Part shown: one piece after another, positions 26,540-34,236 of the stretch
Numbering within the stretch: position 1 is the first letter of the stretch
Layout: each line of letters starts with the position of its first letter
Assembly (NCBI RefSeq): GCF_014884385.1
Contig: NZ_WKFH01000003.1
Location: 1,750,001-1,814,000, forward strand
Direction: 5' to 3'
DNA: 64,000 nt
Source: Phycobacter azelaicus
Lineage (GTDB): Bacteria; Pseudomonadota; Alphaproteobacteria; Rhodobacterales; Rhodobacteraceae
Translations under genes and position numbers: made by a program
The notes under the pieces: model-generated
The model's database searches: none
The model's input: only the letters and a program-made list of their open reading frames with translations
What the model was told of the DNA's origin: nothing

Positions 26540-28000
26540 CTAAGTTTGCTTCAGGCCCTGTGCGAGCAGTGCAAGGCCCGGTTCAATCCGGTTTGCAGGA
26601 ATGGAAGAATACCCGAGTCGATAAAAGTTGTGCTGACGATGCTCGGGAGAAAAGAATGGCGCACCGGGTTCGATAATGACGCTTTTCTCTTTCAACTGCC
26701 GAGCGGCAGCGGCCGTATCGGTGCCGTCCGGTGCACGCATCCAAAGGGACGAGCCCCCGTAGACCCCGCCACCCGAGATGGACAAGCCATGGGTTGCAAC
26801 AGCCTCTTCGATCACCAGGCGGCGGTTGTGAAGCTCTTTCGCCATGCGGCGAATTTGAGAATCATAGTGTCCTAGAGACAGGAAATAGGCGACCGTGCGC
26901 TGCATATGGCCGGGCGGGTGCCTTAAAACGCTTGCTCGCAGGGCTCTGGCTTGCCGGATAAAGCTCTCCGAGCCTACCAGATAGCCAAGCCTCAGCCCCG
27001 GAAACAGGGATTTGGAGAAGCTTCCGATATAGATCACACGCCCATCCCTATCGAGGGACTTCAAGGCAGGAGAAGGCGCGCCAAGGAAGGACATCTCAAA
27101 TTCATAGTCATCCTCTACAATGACCGCATCGATCTCACGGGCGCGGTTCAGCAGTGCCTTGCGCCGTTCCATCGGCATCGTTGCGGTGGTGGGGCTTTGA
27201 TGGCTGGGGGTGCAGAAGATGACATTGGTATCCTCCGAGATCGCCTCGGGCGGCAGCCCGTCCTTGTCCACCGGGATACAGTCCATCTGGCAGCGCACGT
27301 GGCCAAGCTGGTCGCGCAGCGTGTAATAGGTGGGGTCTTCGATCGCCGCCTTCCGTCCGCGGTTCAGTAACAGCTGAATCGCCAGCCACAGGGCATTCTG
27401 GGCTCCCAAGGTAATAAGGATCTGTTCTGGCCGGGCAGTGACCCCACGCCGGGGTAGGGTATGGCGTGCAATATACTCGATCAGCAGCGGATCATCCTGA
27501 TCAAAGTAATCGTTTGTCAGTGCGGAGAAGTCTTTTTGTCCCAGCGCCCGCAAGGCGCACAGGCGCCAGTTTGCATGATCGAACAAGGCCGGATCCGCCT
27601 GTCCATAGATGAAGGGGTAACGATAGCTGCGCCAGTCGTGCGGCTTGCGCGGTGTGTCACCGCCGGTGAAGCCGCGCACGATGGCCTGCGACCAGTCCAC
27701 GGAGTCGCCTGCGCTTTGCGAGGGCGCGTAGCTGGGCGGGATCGGGGCATTTTCCGAAACATAATAGCCCGAGCGCCCACGCGATGTGAGGTAATCATTT
27801 GCCAACAGTTCTGTATAGGCCAGCGTCACGGTAATGCGGCTTATGCCTAGGTGGCTGGCTAGTTTTCGTGAAGACGGCAGTTTCTCTCCGACCCGAAATC
27901 GCCCTGACAACACGCCCTCCGCGATCATCTCCTGGATCTGTGCCTGCAGGGTTCCCTGGGCATCCGGGTTGAGAAAGAAGGTATCGACGGAAATAGCCAT
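26540..28000 (-). CDS. tauR: MocR/GntR-family taurine regulator
   Basis: A 486-residue MocR-type regulator. Residues about 12-80 form a GntR winged helix (GEKLPSSRKLASHLGISRITVTLAYTEL in outline). Residues 120-480 form an aminotransferase fold with the PLP lysine in GSFSKSLFPGLRLGY. In Rhodobacter capsulatus TauR activates the taurine genes and binds direct repeats of CTGGACYTAA. Here such boxes lie upstream of xsc, of tpa and of tauR itself. The gene is adjacent to xsc on the same strand. PLP bound by the C-terminal domain would react with taurine as the signal; this is inferred from MocR members such as GabR. Confidence 0.92.
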   Translation of the reverse strand: MAISVDTFFLNPDAQGTLQAQIQEMIAEGVLSGRFRVGEKLPSSRKLASHLGISRITVTLAYTELLANDYLTSRGRSGYYVSENAPIPPSYAPSQSAGDSVDWSQAIVRGFTGGDTPRKPHDWRSYRYPFIYGQADPALFDHANWRLCALRALGQKDFSALTNDYFDQDDPLLIEYIARHTLPRRGVTARPEQILITLGAQNALWLAIQLLLNRGRKAAIEDPTYYTLRDQLGHVRCQMDCIPVDKDGLPPEAISEDTNVIFCTPSHQSPTTATMPMERRKALLNRAREIDAVIVEDDYEFEMSFLGAPSPALKSLDRDGRVIYIGSFSKSLFPGLRLGYLVGSESFIRQARALRASVLRHPPGHMQRTVAYFLSLGHYDSQIRRMAKELHNRRLVIEEAVATHGLSISGGGVYGGSSLWMRAPDGTDTAAAARQLKEKSVIIEPGAPFFSPEHRQHNFYRLGYSSIPANRIEPGLALLAQGLKQT

Positions 28001-28014
28001 GGCGTGACAGTAGG

Positions 28015-28046
28015 CTGGCCTTAGGGGGAGCGCAATCTGGACTTAA
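28015..28046 (+). promoter_or_regulatory. TauR-like boxes between tauR and arsR
   Basis: CTGGCCTTAG (28015-28024) and CTGGACTTAA (28037-28046) lie on the plus strand 22 bases apart (two helical turns); the second is an exact match to the TauR box. A weaker CTGGGGTGCA follows directly. The first box starts 15 bases upstream of the tauR start codon, consistent with autoregulation. Both also lie just upstream of the arsR-permease promoter. Confidence 0.75.
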
Positions 28047-28067
28047 CTGGGGTGCAGGAAATTTCGG

Positions 28068-28113
28068 TTGACCGCACAAAATAAACCATATAACTAGAAA
28101 TATAGTTATATGG
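28068..28113 (+). promoter_or_regulatory. arsR-permease promoter with ArsR operator
   Basis: TTGACC (28068-28073), 17 bases, TAACTA (28091-28096) make a good promoter. An inverted repeat CCATATAACTA-N6-TAGTTATATGG (28086-28113) covers the -10 element and the start region, and its right end merges with the GGAG ribosome site. This is the usual layout of an ArsR/SmtB operator that blocks polymerase. Confidence 0.85.
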
Positions 28114-28122
28114 AGTCGTGAT

Positions 28123-28434
28123 ATGCAGTGGGAAGAAGCAGCAGGCGGTTTTGCGGCCATGGGATCCGAAGCGCGGCTGAAGGTATTGCGTTGCCTGATC
28201 CGGGCGGGTCATGCGGGACTTATGGTTCAGGACATTCAAGAGCGCACCGGCATCGCACCTTCGACGTTGGCGCATCATTTGAAGTTCCTGTCAGGGGCTG
28301 GGGTCGTGGTGCAGGAAAAGATGGGGCGGGCGACCCTCAATCGGGCCGATTTCAACCGCCTGCGGGATTTGGCGGATTTTATTCTCAGCGAATGCTGCTC
28401 GGATCAACAAAGGGAGGCCGCAAACGATGGCTGA
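28123..28434 (+). CDS. ArsR-family transcriptional regulator
   Basis: A 103-residue winged-helix repressor: SEARLKVLRCLIRAG, then the recognition helix TGIAPSTLAHHLKFLSGAGVV, then the wing. Cysteines occur at VLRCL and in a C-terminal ECCSDQQ, so thiophilic metal/metalloid or redox sensing is possible, but the ELCVCDL box of classical ArsR is absent. It overlaps the permease start by eight bases, and a long inverted repeat covers its promoter, so it should repress its own operon. The signal is unknown. GGAG is seven bases before ATG 28123. Confidence 0.9.
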   Translation: MQWEEAAGGFAAMGSEARLKVLRCLIRAGHAGLMVQDIQERTGIAPSTLAHHLKFLSGAGVVVQEKMGRATLNRADFNRLRDLADFILSECCSDQQREAANDG

Positions 28435-29458
28435 TCTTACTCAGAACCCAACGGTCTCGCGCCAAGCGCTGCGTTGGATAAAAACACCTTGGACCGTAAG
28501 CGCTGTTCTGCTCCTTGCTGTGGCGCTGCTGCATCCGGAAAACATTGAGACGGTGGTGCTGTTCGCTGTAAATGCACTTCTGCATACGGGGCGCTATATC
28601 CTGTTTGCAGTCCTTTTGCTGTCTTATCTCAAGGCCACGGGGGCCGAGACGATGGTGGCTCGGGCCTTTGAAGGGCGTGAGGTGCGGATGATCCTATTGG
28701 CTGCCGTTTTCGGCGGTTTGGCGCCCTTCTGTTCCTGTGAAGTGATCCCCTTCATTGCAGGGTTGTTGGCGCTGGGCGCGCCTTTATCGGCTGTCATGGC
28801 CTTCTGGCTGTCCTCTCCCTTGATCGATCCTCCAACGCTGTTGATCACCGCCGGCGCGCTGGGATGGCCCTTTGCTTTCGGCAAAGCGGTTGCTGCCGTG
28901 GGGCTGGGGCTATTTGGAGGATTTGCCATCAAGGCGCTGATGGGGCGCGGTGTTTTTGCAAATCCGCTGAAACAGGTGCAGAAATCCAGCTGCTGCGGAT
29001 GCGGTGCGCCAAAACTGGACTCAAAGCCGGTCTGGGCGTTCTGGCGTGAGGCAGAGCGGCGGCAGACGTTCCGGGCCGAGTTTGTAACGAACGGCCTGTT
29101 CCTGCTGAAATGGCTTGCACTGGCTTATGTTCTGGAGGCGCTGCTGGTTTCGTATGTCCCCGCAGAAACCATTGCCGGGATCGTCGGTGGAGAGGGTGTC
29201 GGGACGATTGCCATCGCAGCCCTTGTGGGGATGCCTGCCTATTTGAACTCCTACGTGGCACCGCCTTTGCTGGCGGGGCTGATGGAGCAGGGCATGAGCG
29301 CAGGCGCGGCCATGGCCTTCATGATTGCGGGCGCAGTCAGTTCGATCCCGGCCATGGCAGCAGTCTGGTCCTTGGTGAAGCCGCAGGTCTTTGCCACGTA
29401 CCTGGCACTTGGTGTCAGCGGCGCGATCCTGTCGGGTATCCTGTTTCAGATGCTTTGA
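28427..29458 (+). CDS. DUF318/UPF0718 permease, ArsP/YraQ-like
   Basis: A 343-residue membrane protein with about eight to ten transmembrane segments. The duplicated family motif begins APFCSCEVIPFIAGLLALG in the first half and GMPAYLNSYVAPPLLAGL in the second. A cytoplasmic loop carries a vicinal cysteine cluster SSCCGCGAPKLD near residue 190. ArsP members of this family export trivalent organoarsenicals, and others are thiol- or metalloid-related permeases; the cysteine loop and the ArsR partner favour a thiophilic substrate. Its place between tauR and tpa leaves a sulfur-oxyanion role open. It overlaps arsR by eight bases. Confidence 0.85.
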   Translation: MADLTQNPTVSRQALRWIKTPWTVSAVLLLAVALLHPENIETVVLFAVNALLHTGRYILFAVLLLSYLKATGAETMVARAFEGREVRMILLAAVFGGLAPFCSCEVIPFIAGLLALGAPLSAVMAFWLSSPLIDPPTLLITAGALGWPFAFGKAVAAVGLGLFGGFAIKALMGRGVFANPLKQVQKSSCCGCGAPKLDSKPVWAFWREAERRQTFRAEFVTNGLFLLKWLALAYVLEALLVSYVPAETIAGIVGGEGVGTIAIAALVGMPAYLNSYVAPPLLAGLMEQGMSAGAAMAFMIAGAVSSIPAMAAVWSLVKPQVFATYLALGVSGAILSGILFQML

Positions 29459-29475
29459 AAGGAGCAGGCGGGGGC

Positions 29476-29548
29476 ACTCCCGCCCGGATCGGGGCAATCT
29501 TCAGACTGCCCCTCTCCCGTTGGGCTTGGCGCCGCGCTGACGCGCGGC
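29476..29548 (+). repeat. dispersed intergenic repeat, copy C
   Basis: Left box ACTCCCGCCCG (29476-29486), middle dyad GGGGCA-N10-TGCCCC (29491-29512), core CCCGTTGGGCTTGGCGC (29516-29532) and hairpin GCCGCGC-TGAC-GCGCGGC (29531-29548). It occupies the 96-base gap between the convergent permease and GNAT genes. Left box and core are almost identical to copy A. Confidence 0.78.
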
Positions 29549-29554
29549 GGTGGG

Positions 29555-30148
29555 TTAGCGATATGCCATGAATTCAAGGTTTGCCTGAACCGTCGGCCAG
29601 TCGGCGGCGGTGACTGAGTAGACAGCCGTGTCGCGTATGGTGCCGTTTGGAAGGATCATATGGGCGCGCAGGATGCCGTCGAGTCGCGCGCCGAGTCGTT
29701 CGATGGCTGCGCGGCTTTGCCGGTTCAGGCGATGGGTGCGGAACTCCACCGCGATGGCATCGCAAGCCCCAAAGGCGTGCGGTAGCATCAAAAGCTTGCA
29801 GGCAGTGTTGAGGCCGGTGCGCTGCACGGATTGGCGATACCAGGTGGAGCCGATTTCGACCCGCCGGTTGCCGTGGTCGATGTTCATATAGGTCGTCATG
29901 CCGACGGCACGCCCCGCAGAGTCGAGGACTGCGAAGGGGACCATCGCGCCTGCATCCAGCAGCCCAAGGCGACGGTCGATCTCGGCTGGAACCTGCTCAG
30001 GTGTCGGGACCGATGTGTACCAAAGCCGGTGCAGATCCCCGTCTGCCGCAGCCTCTGACAGATCTGCAGCATGGCTCTGGGCGAGCGGGACCAGTGACAC
30101 GGTGCGTGAGTGCAGTTCGGTTGGTGTCATCCAAAGGTCGATGGGCAT
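29555..30148 (-). CDS. GNAT-family acetyltransferase (RimJ/RimL-like)
   Basis: A 197-residue protein of the GNAT_3 type that acetylates protein N-termini or small molecules. It starts MPIDLWMTPTELHSRTVSLVPL, and the acetyl-CoA-binding region is around VEIGSTWYRQSVQRTGLNTACKLLM. ATG 30148 has AAGGA upstream; a second ATG at 30130 has none. The target is unknown. It lies downstream of tpa on the same strand but behind tpa's terminator, so it is probably a separate transcript. It converges on the permease gene across repeat copy C. Confidence 0.82.
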   Translation of the reverse strand: MPIDLWMTPTELHSRTVSLVPLAQSHAADLSEAAADGDLHRLWYTSVPTPEQVPAEIDRRLGLLDAGAMVPFAVLDSAGRAVGMTTYMNIDHGNRRVEIGSTWYRQSVQRTGLNTACKLLMLPHAFGACDAIAVEFRTHRLNRQSRAAIERLGARLDGILRAHMILPNGTIRDTAVYSVTAADWPTVQANLEFMAYR

Positions 30149-30178
30149 GGGCGCGGTCCTTGATTCTGTCCTGGGCAC

Positions 30179-30220
30179 AGAGAAAACAAGAAAGGCGGCC
30201 CTGTGATAAGAGCCGCCTTT
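30179..30220 (-). terminator. terminator after tpa
   Basis: The nine-base arms AAAGGCGGC (30191-30199) and GCCGCCTTT (30212-30220) enclose a 12-base loop. On the minus strand the stem is followed by CTTGTTTTC. It lies about 30 bases after the tpa stop. Confidence 0.75.
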
Positions 30221-30248
30221 TGGCAATTTTGCCAGACCAGTTCGGGGT

Positions 30249-31646
30249 TCAGCCAAACACCTTGGTCAGGGCCACATCCACCGCATTGGTGATAGCGTCG
30301 ATATCCTCGGCCGTGGCGATCAGCGCGGGGCTGAAGCAAAGGGTATTGTTCTTGCCGGGTACGGAGCGGTTGGTGACGCCGATGATAACGCCCTGGGCGC
30401 CGACTTCGGCAACAACGGCCTGCGCCTGCTTTTCGTCCACCGGCTCTTTGGTTTCGCGGTCAGTGACCAGTTCGGCGCCGAGGAACAGTCCCTTGCCGCG
30501 CACATCGCCAATTACGGAGTGCTTTTCCTGCAGCGCCTTGAGGTTGGACATCATCCGCTCGCCCATGGCGGTGCAGTTTTCCAAAAGACCCTCGTCCTCG
30601 ATGATCTGCATGTTCACCAGTGCGGCCGCAGGGCCAGCGGTACAGCCACCAAAGGTGGAGATGTCGCGGAAGTAGTTTAGCGGGTCCGCGGCATCGTCCT
30701 TGAACATCTCAAAGACCTCTTCGGTGGTGACCATGCAGGCGATTGCCGCATAGCCGGAGGCAACACCCTTGGCCATGGTAACGAAGTCGGGCTGGATACC
30801 GTAGTGCTGATAGCCGAACCAGGTGCCGGTGCGCCCGATTCCGCAGACCACTTCGTCGATATGAAGGAGGATGTCATACTGTTTGCAGATCTCCTGCACG
30901 CGCTCCCAATAGCCCTCGGGTGCCTCGATCACGCCGCCACCGGCGGTGACGGGCTCAAGGCAGAGCGCGCCGACGGTATCCGGGCCTTCGCGCAGGATGA
31001 CCTCTTCGATCAGATTGGCAGCGGCGATGCCGAATTCACGGCCCGAGAGGTGCTCAAGGCCCAGCTCGTGCTTGCGGTATTCCATGCAATGGGGCACGCG
31101 CACGAAGCCGGGCGCGAAGGGGCCGTACTGCGCGTTGCGCTCGTCCTGGCCACCGGCTGACATCGCCGCAAGGGTAGAGCCGTGGTAGTCGCGATCACGG
31201 TAAAGGATCTTGTTCTTCTTACCGCCATATTTCTTGTGCGCGATCTGGCGCACCATCTTGAAGGCCTTCTCGTTCGCCTCAGAGCCGGAGTTGCAGTAGT
31301 ATACGCGACTCATGCCGGGCATCTTCTCGATCAGCTTTTCCGCATAGAGCGAGCCGGGGATGGAGCCAGCGGACTGGGCAAAATAGCAAAGCTTCATCAG
31401 CTGGTCATAGACCGCCTTGCAGATTTCCTCGCGGCCATAACCGACGTTGACGGTCCAGACGCCGCCAGAGACAGCATCCAGCCATTCCTTGCCGTTCTGG
31501 TCCCAGACCCGCATGCCCTTGCCTTCGACAATGATGCGCGGATCGGTGGTTTCAAAGGGTTTATGCTGAATCAGGTGGTGCCAGACATGCGCCTTGTCTG
31601 CGTCCACGACGCGGCTGAGATCGTTTTCGTTGAACGTGCCGTCCAT
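30249..31646 (-). CDS. tpa: taurine:pyruvate aminotransferase
   Basis: A 465-residue class III (omega) aminotransferase. It opens VVDADKAHVWHHLIQHKPFE, close to Bilophila and roseobacter Tpa. The substrate loop GSEANEKAFKMVRQIA, the aspartate in HIDEVVCGIGRTG and the PLP lysine in VTMAKGVASGYAAIA are all present. It transfers the amino group of taurine to pyruvate, giving sulfoacetaldehyde for Xsc and alanine. ATG 31646 follows AAAGGA. A TauR-like box lies about 95 bases upstream. No taurine transporter or alanine dehydrogenase is in the window. Confidence 0.94.
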   Translation of the reverse strand: MDGTFNENDLSRVVDADKAHVWHHLIQHKPFETTDPRIIVEGKGMRVWDQNGKEWLDAVSGGVWTVNVGYGREEICKAVYDQLMKLCYFAQSAGSIPGSLYAEKLIEKMPGMSRVYYCNSGSEANEKAFKMVRQIAHKKYGGKKNKILYRDRDYHGSTLAAMSAGGQDERNAQYGPFAPGFVRVPHCMEYRKHELGLEHLSGREFGIAAANLIEEVILREGPDTVGALCLEPVTAGGGVIEAPEGYWERVQEICKQYDILLHIDEVVCGIGRTGTWFGYQHYGIQPDFVTMAKGVASGYAAIACMVTTEEVFEMFKDDAADPLNYFRDISTFGGCTAGPAAALVNMQIIEDEGLLENCTAMGERMMSNLKALQEKHSVIGDVRGKGLFLGAELVTDRETKEPVDEKQAQAVVAEVGAQGVIIGVTNRSVPGKNNTLCFSPALIATAEDIDAITNAVDVALTKVFG

Positions 31647-31741
31647 GACATGTCCTTTCATTTATTGTTCTTGAGGTCTGAGTCGCGGCCGGGCGGTCAG
31701 ACTGGCCTGAGACTGACGAAACGCCAATTTGATCAACTCTA

Positions 31742-31751
31742 GTAGGTCCAG
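31742..31751 (-). promoter_or_regulatory. TauR-like box upstream of tpa
   Basis: CTGGACCTAC on the minus strand (31751-31742) matches nine of ten positions of the TauR box. An overlapping, weaker seven-of-ten half-site, CTAGAGTTGA, follows. It lies about 95 bases before the tpa start. Confidence 0.6.
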
Positions 31752-31908
31752 ATGATACCCGCCTTTGTGGCCAGTGCATGCGCGAACCGTGCCGTGGATT
31801 CCCCCACCAATTGCAAGGTGTTGTTTTGCTGCGGAAAACAGGTGTTTGGATGTGGACAGAACAGGGCCAATATTCGCCTGACTTGGTGCGCTGCTTGTCG
31901 TTTGCTCC

Positions 31909-31937
31909 AAAAATGGGCGCTCAACTCGCCATTTTTT
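31909..31937. terminator. orphan terminator-like hairpin in the tpa/BKACE gap
   Basis: Arms AAAAATGG(G)CG and CGCCATTTTT pair over ten base pairs with one bulged G and a seven-base loop, followed by T on the plus strand and TTTTT on the minus strand. No coding gene ends here, so it could end a small RNA or act as an attenuator in a leader. Confidence 0.5.
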
Positions 31938-32069
31938 GTCGCTGTGCAGCCTGCGCGCCTCTGCTCACGTGGAGGCGGACCAGAAAGATCGCTTGTTCTT
32001 TTTGCGGGCAATTGAGATCGATCCCTTCATTTTCGATAGTCTCGAGGAAACACGAGGCTGGAGAGCGCT

Positions 32070-32846
32070 GTGGTAGAGTATAACCTGATGGTGGCTCCGA
32101 ATGGGGCGCGGCGCGGCAAACCAGATCACGCGGCCCTTCCGGTGACGCTAGAGGACACGGTAAAGACTGCCGCCGCGTGTCATGCGCTGGGCGCAGCGGC
32201 GTTGCATTTGCATGTTCGTGACGATGACGGGCGTCATTCCCTTGATGCGGGCCGATACCGCGAAGCTTTGCAGGCGCTTGGTCGTGCTGTCCCTGAAATG
32301 GCGGTTCAGATCACGACCGAGAGTGCCGGTGTATATGCGCCCGAGGACCAGCTTAATTGCCTTGAGCAGTTGCGCCCAAAGGCGGCCTCGGTCTCGGTGC
32401 GGGAGATGGCGCGGGATGAAAAGATCGCGGCGCGGGCCTATGCGCTGTGCCGTGAGGCGCGCACGCAGGTCCAGCACATTCTCTACGGGTTCTCCTGCGT
32501 TCAGCAACTGAAAGCCTGGTACAAGGATGGCACCGTTCCCAGTGATATGCGCGATGCGATCTTTGTTCTGGGGCAATACGGGCCGCCGGTACTGGCCGAA
32601 CCTGAGCATCTGCCTGGCTTTCTAAATGCAACCGCAGATCTGGGCCTGAATTGGACCGTCTGCGCATTTGGCCGCAAGGAACATGCCTGCCTGCTCGCGG
32701 CCGTTGCCGCCGGAGGGAATGTGCGCCTAGGATTTGAAAACAACGTTGAGACGCCGGACGGTGCGCTGCTGAAAGACAATGCAGCCTCGGTCGCGGCCTT
32801 TGTAACAGCCGCGAAAGCCGCGGGTCACAGCCTCAAGGAGGGCTGA
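32070..32846 (+). CDS. beta-keto acid cleavage enzyme (BKACE, DUF849)
   Basis: A 258-residue TIM-barrel protein of the BKACE family. The zinc-binding H-x-H is in ALHLHVRDDDGRHSLD near residue 46, and VQITTESAGVYAPEDQ and NVRLGFENNVETPDG are typical barrel strands. BKACEs condense a beta-keto acid with acetyl-CoA to give acetoacetate and a new CoA ester; the keto acid varies widely. It starts at GTG 32070 with GGAGAG five bases before. Two bases separate it from a class III aminotransferase, which could supply the keto acid from an amino compound. The actual substrate is unknown. Confidence 0.88.
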   Translation: MVEYNLMVAPNGARRGKPDHAALPVTLEDTVKTAAACHALGAAALHLHVRDDDGRHSLDAGRYREALQALGRAVPEMAVQITTESAGVYAPEDQLNCLEQLRPKAASVSVREMARDEKIAARAYALCREARTQVQHILYGFSCVQQLKAWYKDGTVPSDMRDAIFVLGQYGPPVLAEPEHLPGFLNATADLGLNWTVCAFGRKEHACLLAAVAAGGNVRLGFENNVETPDGALLKDNAASVAAFVTAAKAAGHSLKEG

Positions 32847-32848
32847 GC

Positions 32849-34177
32849 ATGTCGCATGTATTTCCCCGTCACACCAAGGCGCAACTGCCGACCGCCATTG
32901 GCGGCGAGGGCTGCTATCTGATCGATTCCACCGGCAAGCGCTACTTCGATGGTTCGGGCGGCGCGGCGGTGTCATGCCTTGGGCATTCCGACGCTGCGGT
33001 GATTTCGGCGGTACAGGAGCAGGTTGGCAAACTGGCCTTCGCCCATACCGGCTTCATGACATCCGAACCGGCCGAAGCGCTTGCGGACCTTTTGATCGCG
33101 AATGCTCCGGGCGATCTGGATCGGGTCTATTTCGTCTCGGGCGGCTCGGAAGCCACCGAGGCCGCGATCAAACTGGCGCGTCAGTATTTTCTTGAAAAAG
33201 GAGAGCCAGGCCGGCGTCACCTGATCGCGCGGCGGCAGAGCTATCACGGCAATACTCTAGGGGCGCTGGCGGCGGGGGGGAATGCCTGGCGGCGCCAGCA
33301 GTTCGACCCGCTTTTGATCGGGGTCTCGCACATCGCGCCTTGTTACGAGTATGTGGACCGCGCCGAGGGTGAGAGCAGTTTCGACTACGGCCAGCGGGTC
33401 GCAAATGAGCTTGAAGCCGAAATTTTGCGTCTTGGACCAGAGACCGTCATGGCCTTCATGGCCGAGCCAGTGGTCGGGGCGACCTCCGGCGCCGTGCCAG
33501 CGGTCGAGGGCTACTTCAAGCGCATCCGCGAGATTTGTGACCAATACGGCGTGCTGCTGATCCTGGACGAGGTGATGTGCGGCATGGGTCGCACCGGCCA
33601 TCTGTTCGCCTGTGACGCGGACGGGGTGGCCCCCGATATCCTCTGCATCGCCAAGGGGCTGGGGGCCGGCTACCAGCCGATCGGGGCGATGCTCTGCACT
33701 CGGCAGATTTATGAAGCAATCGAGGGCGGCAGCGGCTTCTTCCAGCACGGCCACACCTATATTGGCCACCCTGTTGCGACCGCCGCCGGACTGGCCGTGG
33801 CGAACCAAATGCTTGAGCGGGATCTGATCGCGCGCTGCGCGGCAATGGGCGAGCGTCTTCAGTCGGCCCTAGAGGACCGCTTTGGCCAACATGCCCATGT
33901 GGGGGATATCCGCGGCCGAGGCTTGTTCCGCGGTATCGAACTGGTTCAGGATCGCGACAGCAAAGCCCCCTTTGATCCTGCTCGGGGTCTGGCAGCAAAG
34001 ATCAAGAAAGCCGCCTTCGAGGCGGGTTTGATCTGCTACCCGATGTCAGGCACCCGCGACGGTCGAAACGGAGACCACATCCTGCTGGCGCCGCCCTTCA
34101 TTATTTCCGATGATCAAATCACCGAAGTGATCGACAAGCTGGAAACCGCTATCAACGCGTCGTTGCCTCAAGGTTGA
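32849..34177 (+). CDS. class III (omega) aminotransferase, BKACE-linked
   Basis: A 442-residue PLP-dependent aminotransferase. Key sites are GGSEATEAAIKLARQYF, the aspartate in ILDEVMCGMGRTG and the lysine in CIAKGLGAGYQPIGA. It is only distantly like the taurine aminotransferase across the gap. Class III enzymes of this type act on omega- and beta-amino acids or amines with pyruvate. The ATG lies two bases after the BKACE stop, so one transcript makes both. The natural reading is amine to keto acid to BKACE cleavage; the amine has not been identified. Confidence 0.88.
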   Translation: MSHVFPRHTKAQLPTAIGGEGCYLIDSTGKRYFDGSGGAAVSCLGHSDAAVISAVQEQVGKLAFAHTGFMTSEPAEALADLLIANAPGDLDRVYFVSGGSEATEAAIKLARQYFLEKGEPGRRHLIARRQSYHGNTLGALAAGGNAWRRQQFDPLLIGVSHIAPCYEYVDRAEGESSFDYGQRVANELEAEILRLGPETVMAFMAEPVVGATSGAVPAVEGYFKRIREICDQYGVLLILDEVMCGMGRTGHLFACDADGVAPDILCIAKGLGAGYQPIGAMLCTRQIYEAIEGGSGFFQHGHTYIGHPVATAAGLAVANQMLERDLIARCAAMGERLQSALEDRFGQHAHVGDIRGRGLFRGIELVQDRDSKAPFDPARGLAAKIKKAAFEAGLICYPMSGTRDGRNGDHILLAPPFIISDDQITEVIDKLETAINASLPQG

Positions 34178-34236
34178 CCCCTGTACGCGCCGGTTTCTGG
34201 TGCAGATGCCGGTTGTCCGGAAAAGGTATCGAGGCG

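Larger units (their letters stand above)
31647..32069. other. 423-base divergent intergenic region between tpa and the BKACE gene
   Basis: No convincing gene. It holds one TauR-like box (31742-31751), the dyad TGTTTT-N7-AAAACA (31822-31840) and a terminator-like hairpin with U-tracts on both sides (31909-31937). An 87-codon open frame at 31752-32015 has no ribosome site and an implausible composition and is not called. Confidence 0.7.

Noticed and set aside
31752..32015. An 87-codon gene between tpa and the BKACE gene
   Set aside because: No ribosome site, cysteine-rich irregular composition, and it spans the terminator hairpin.
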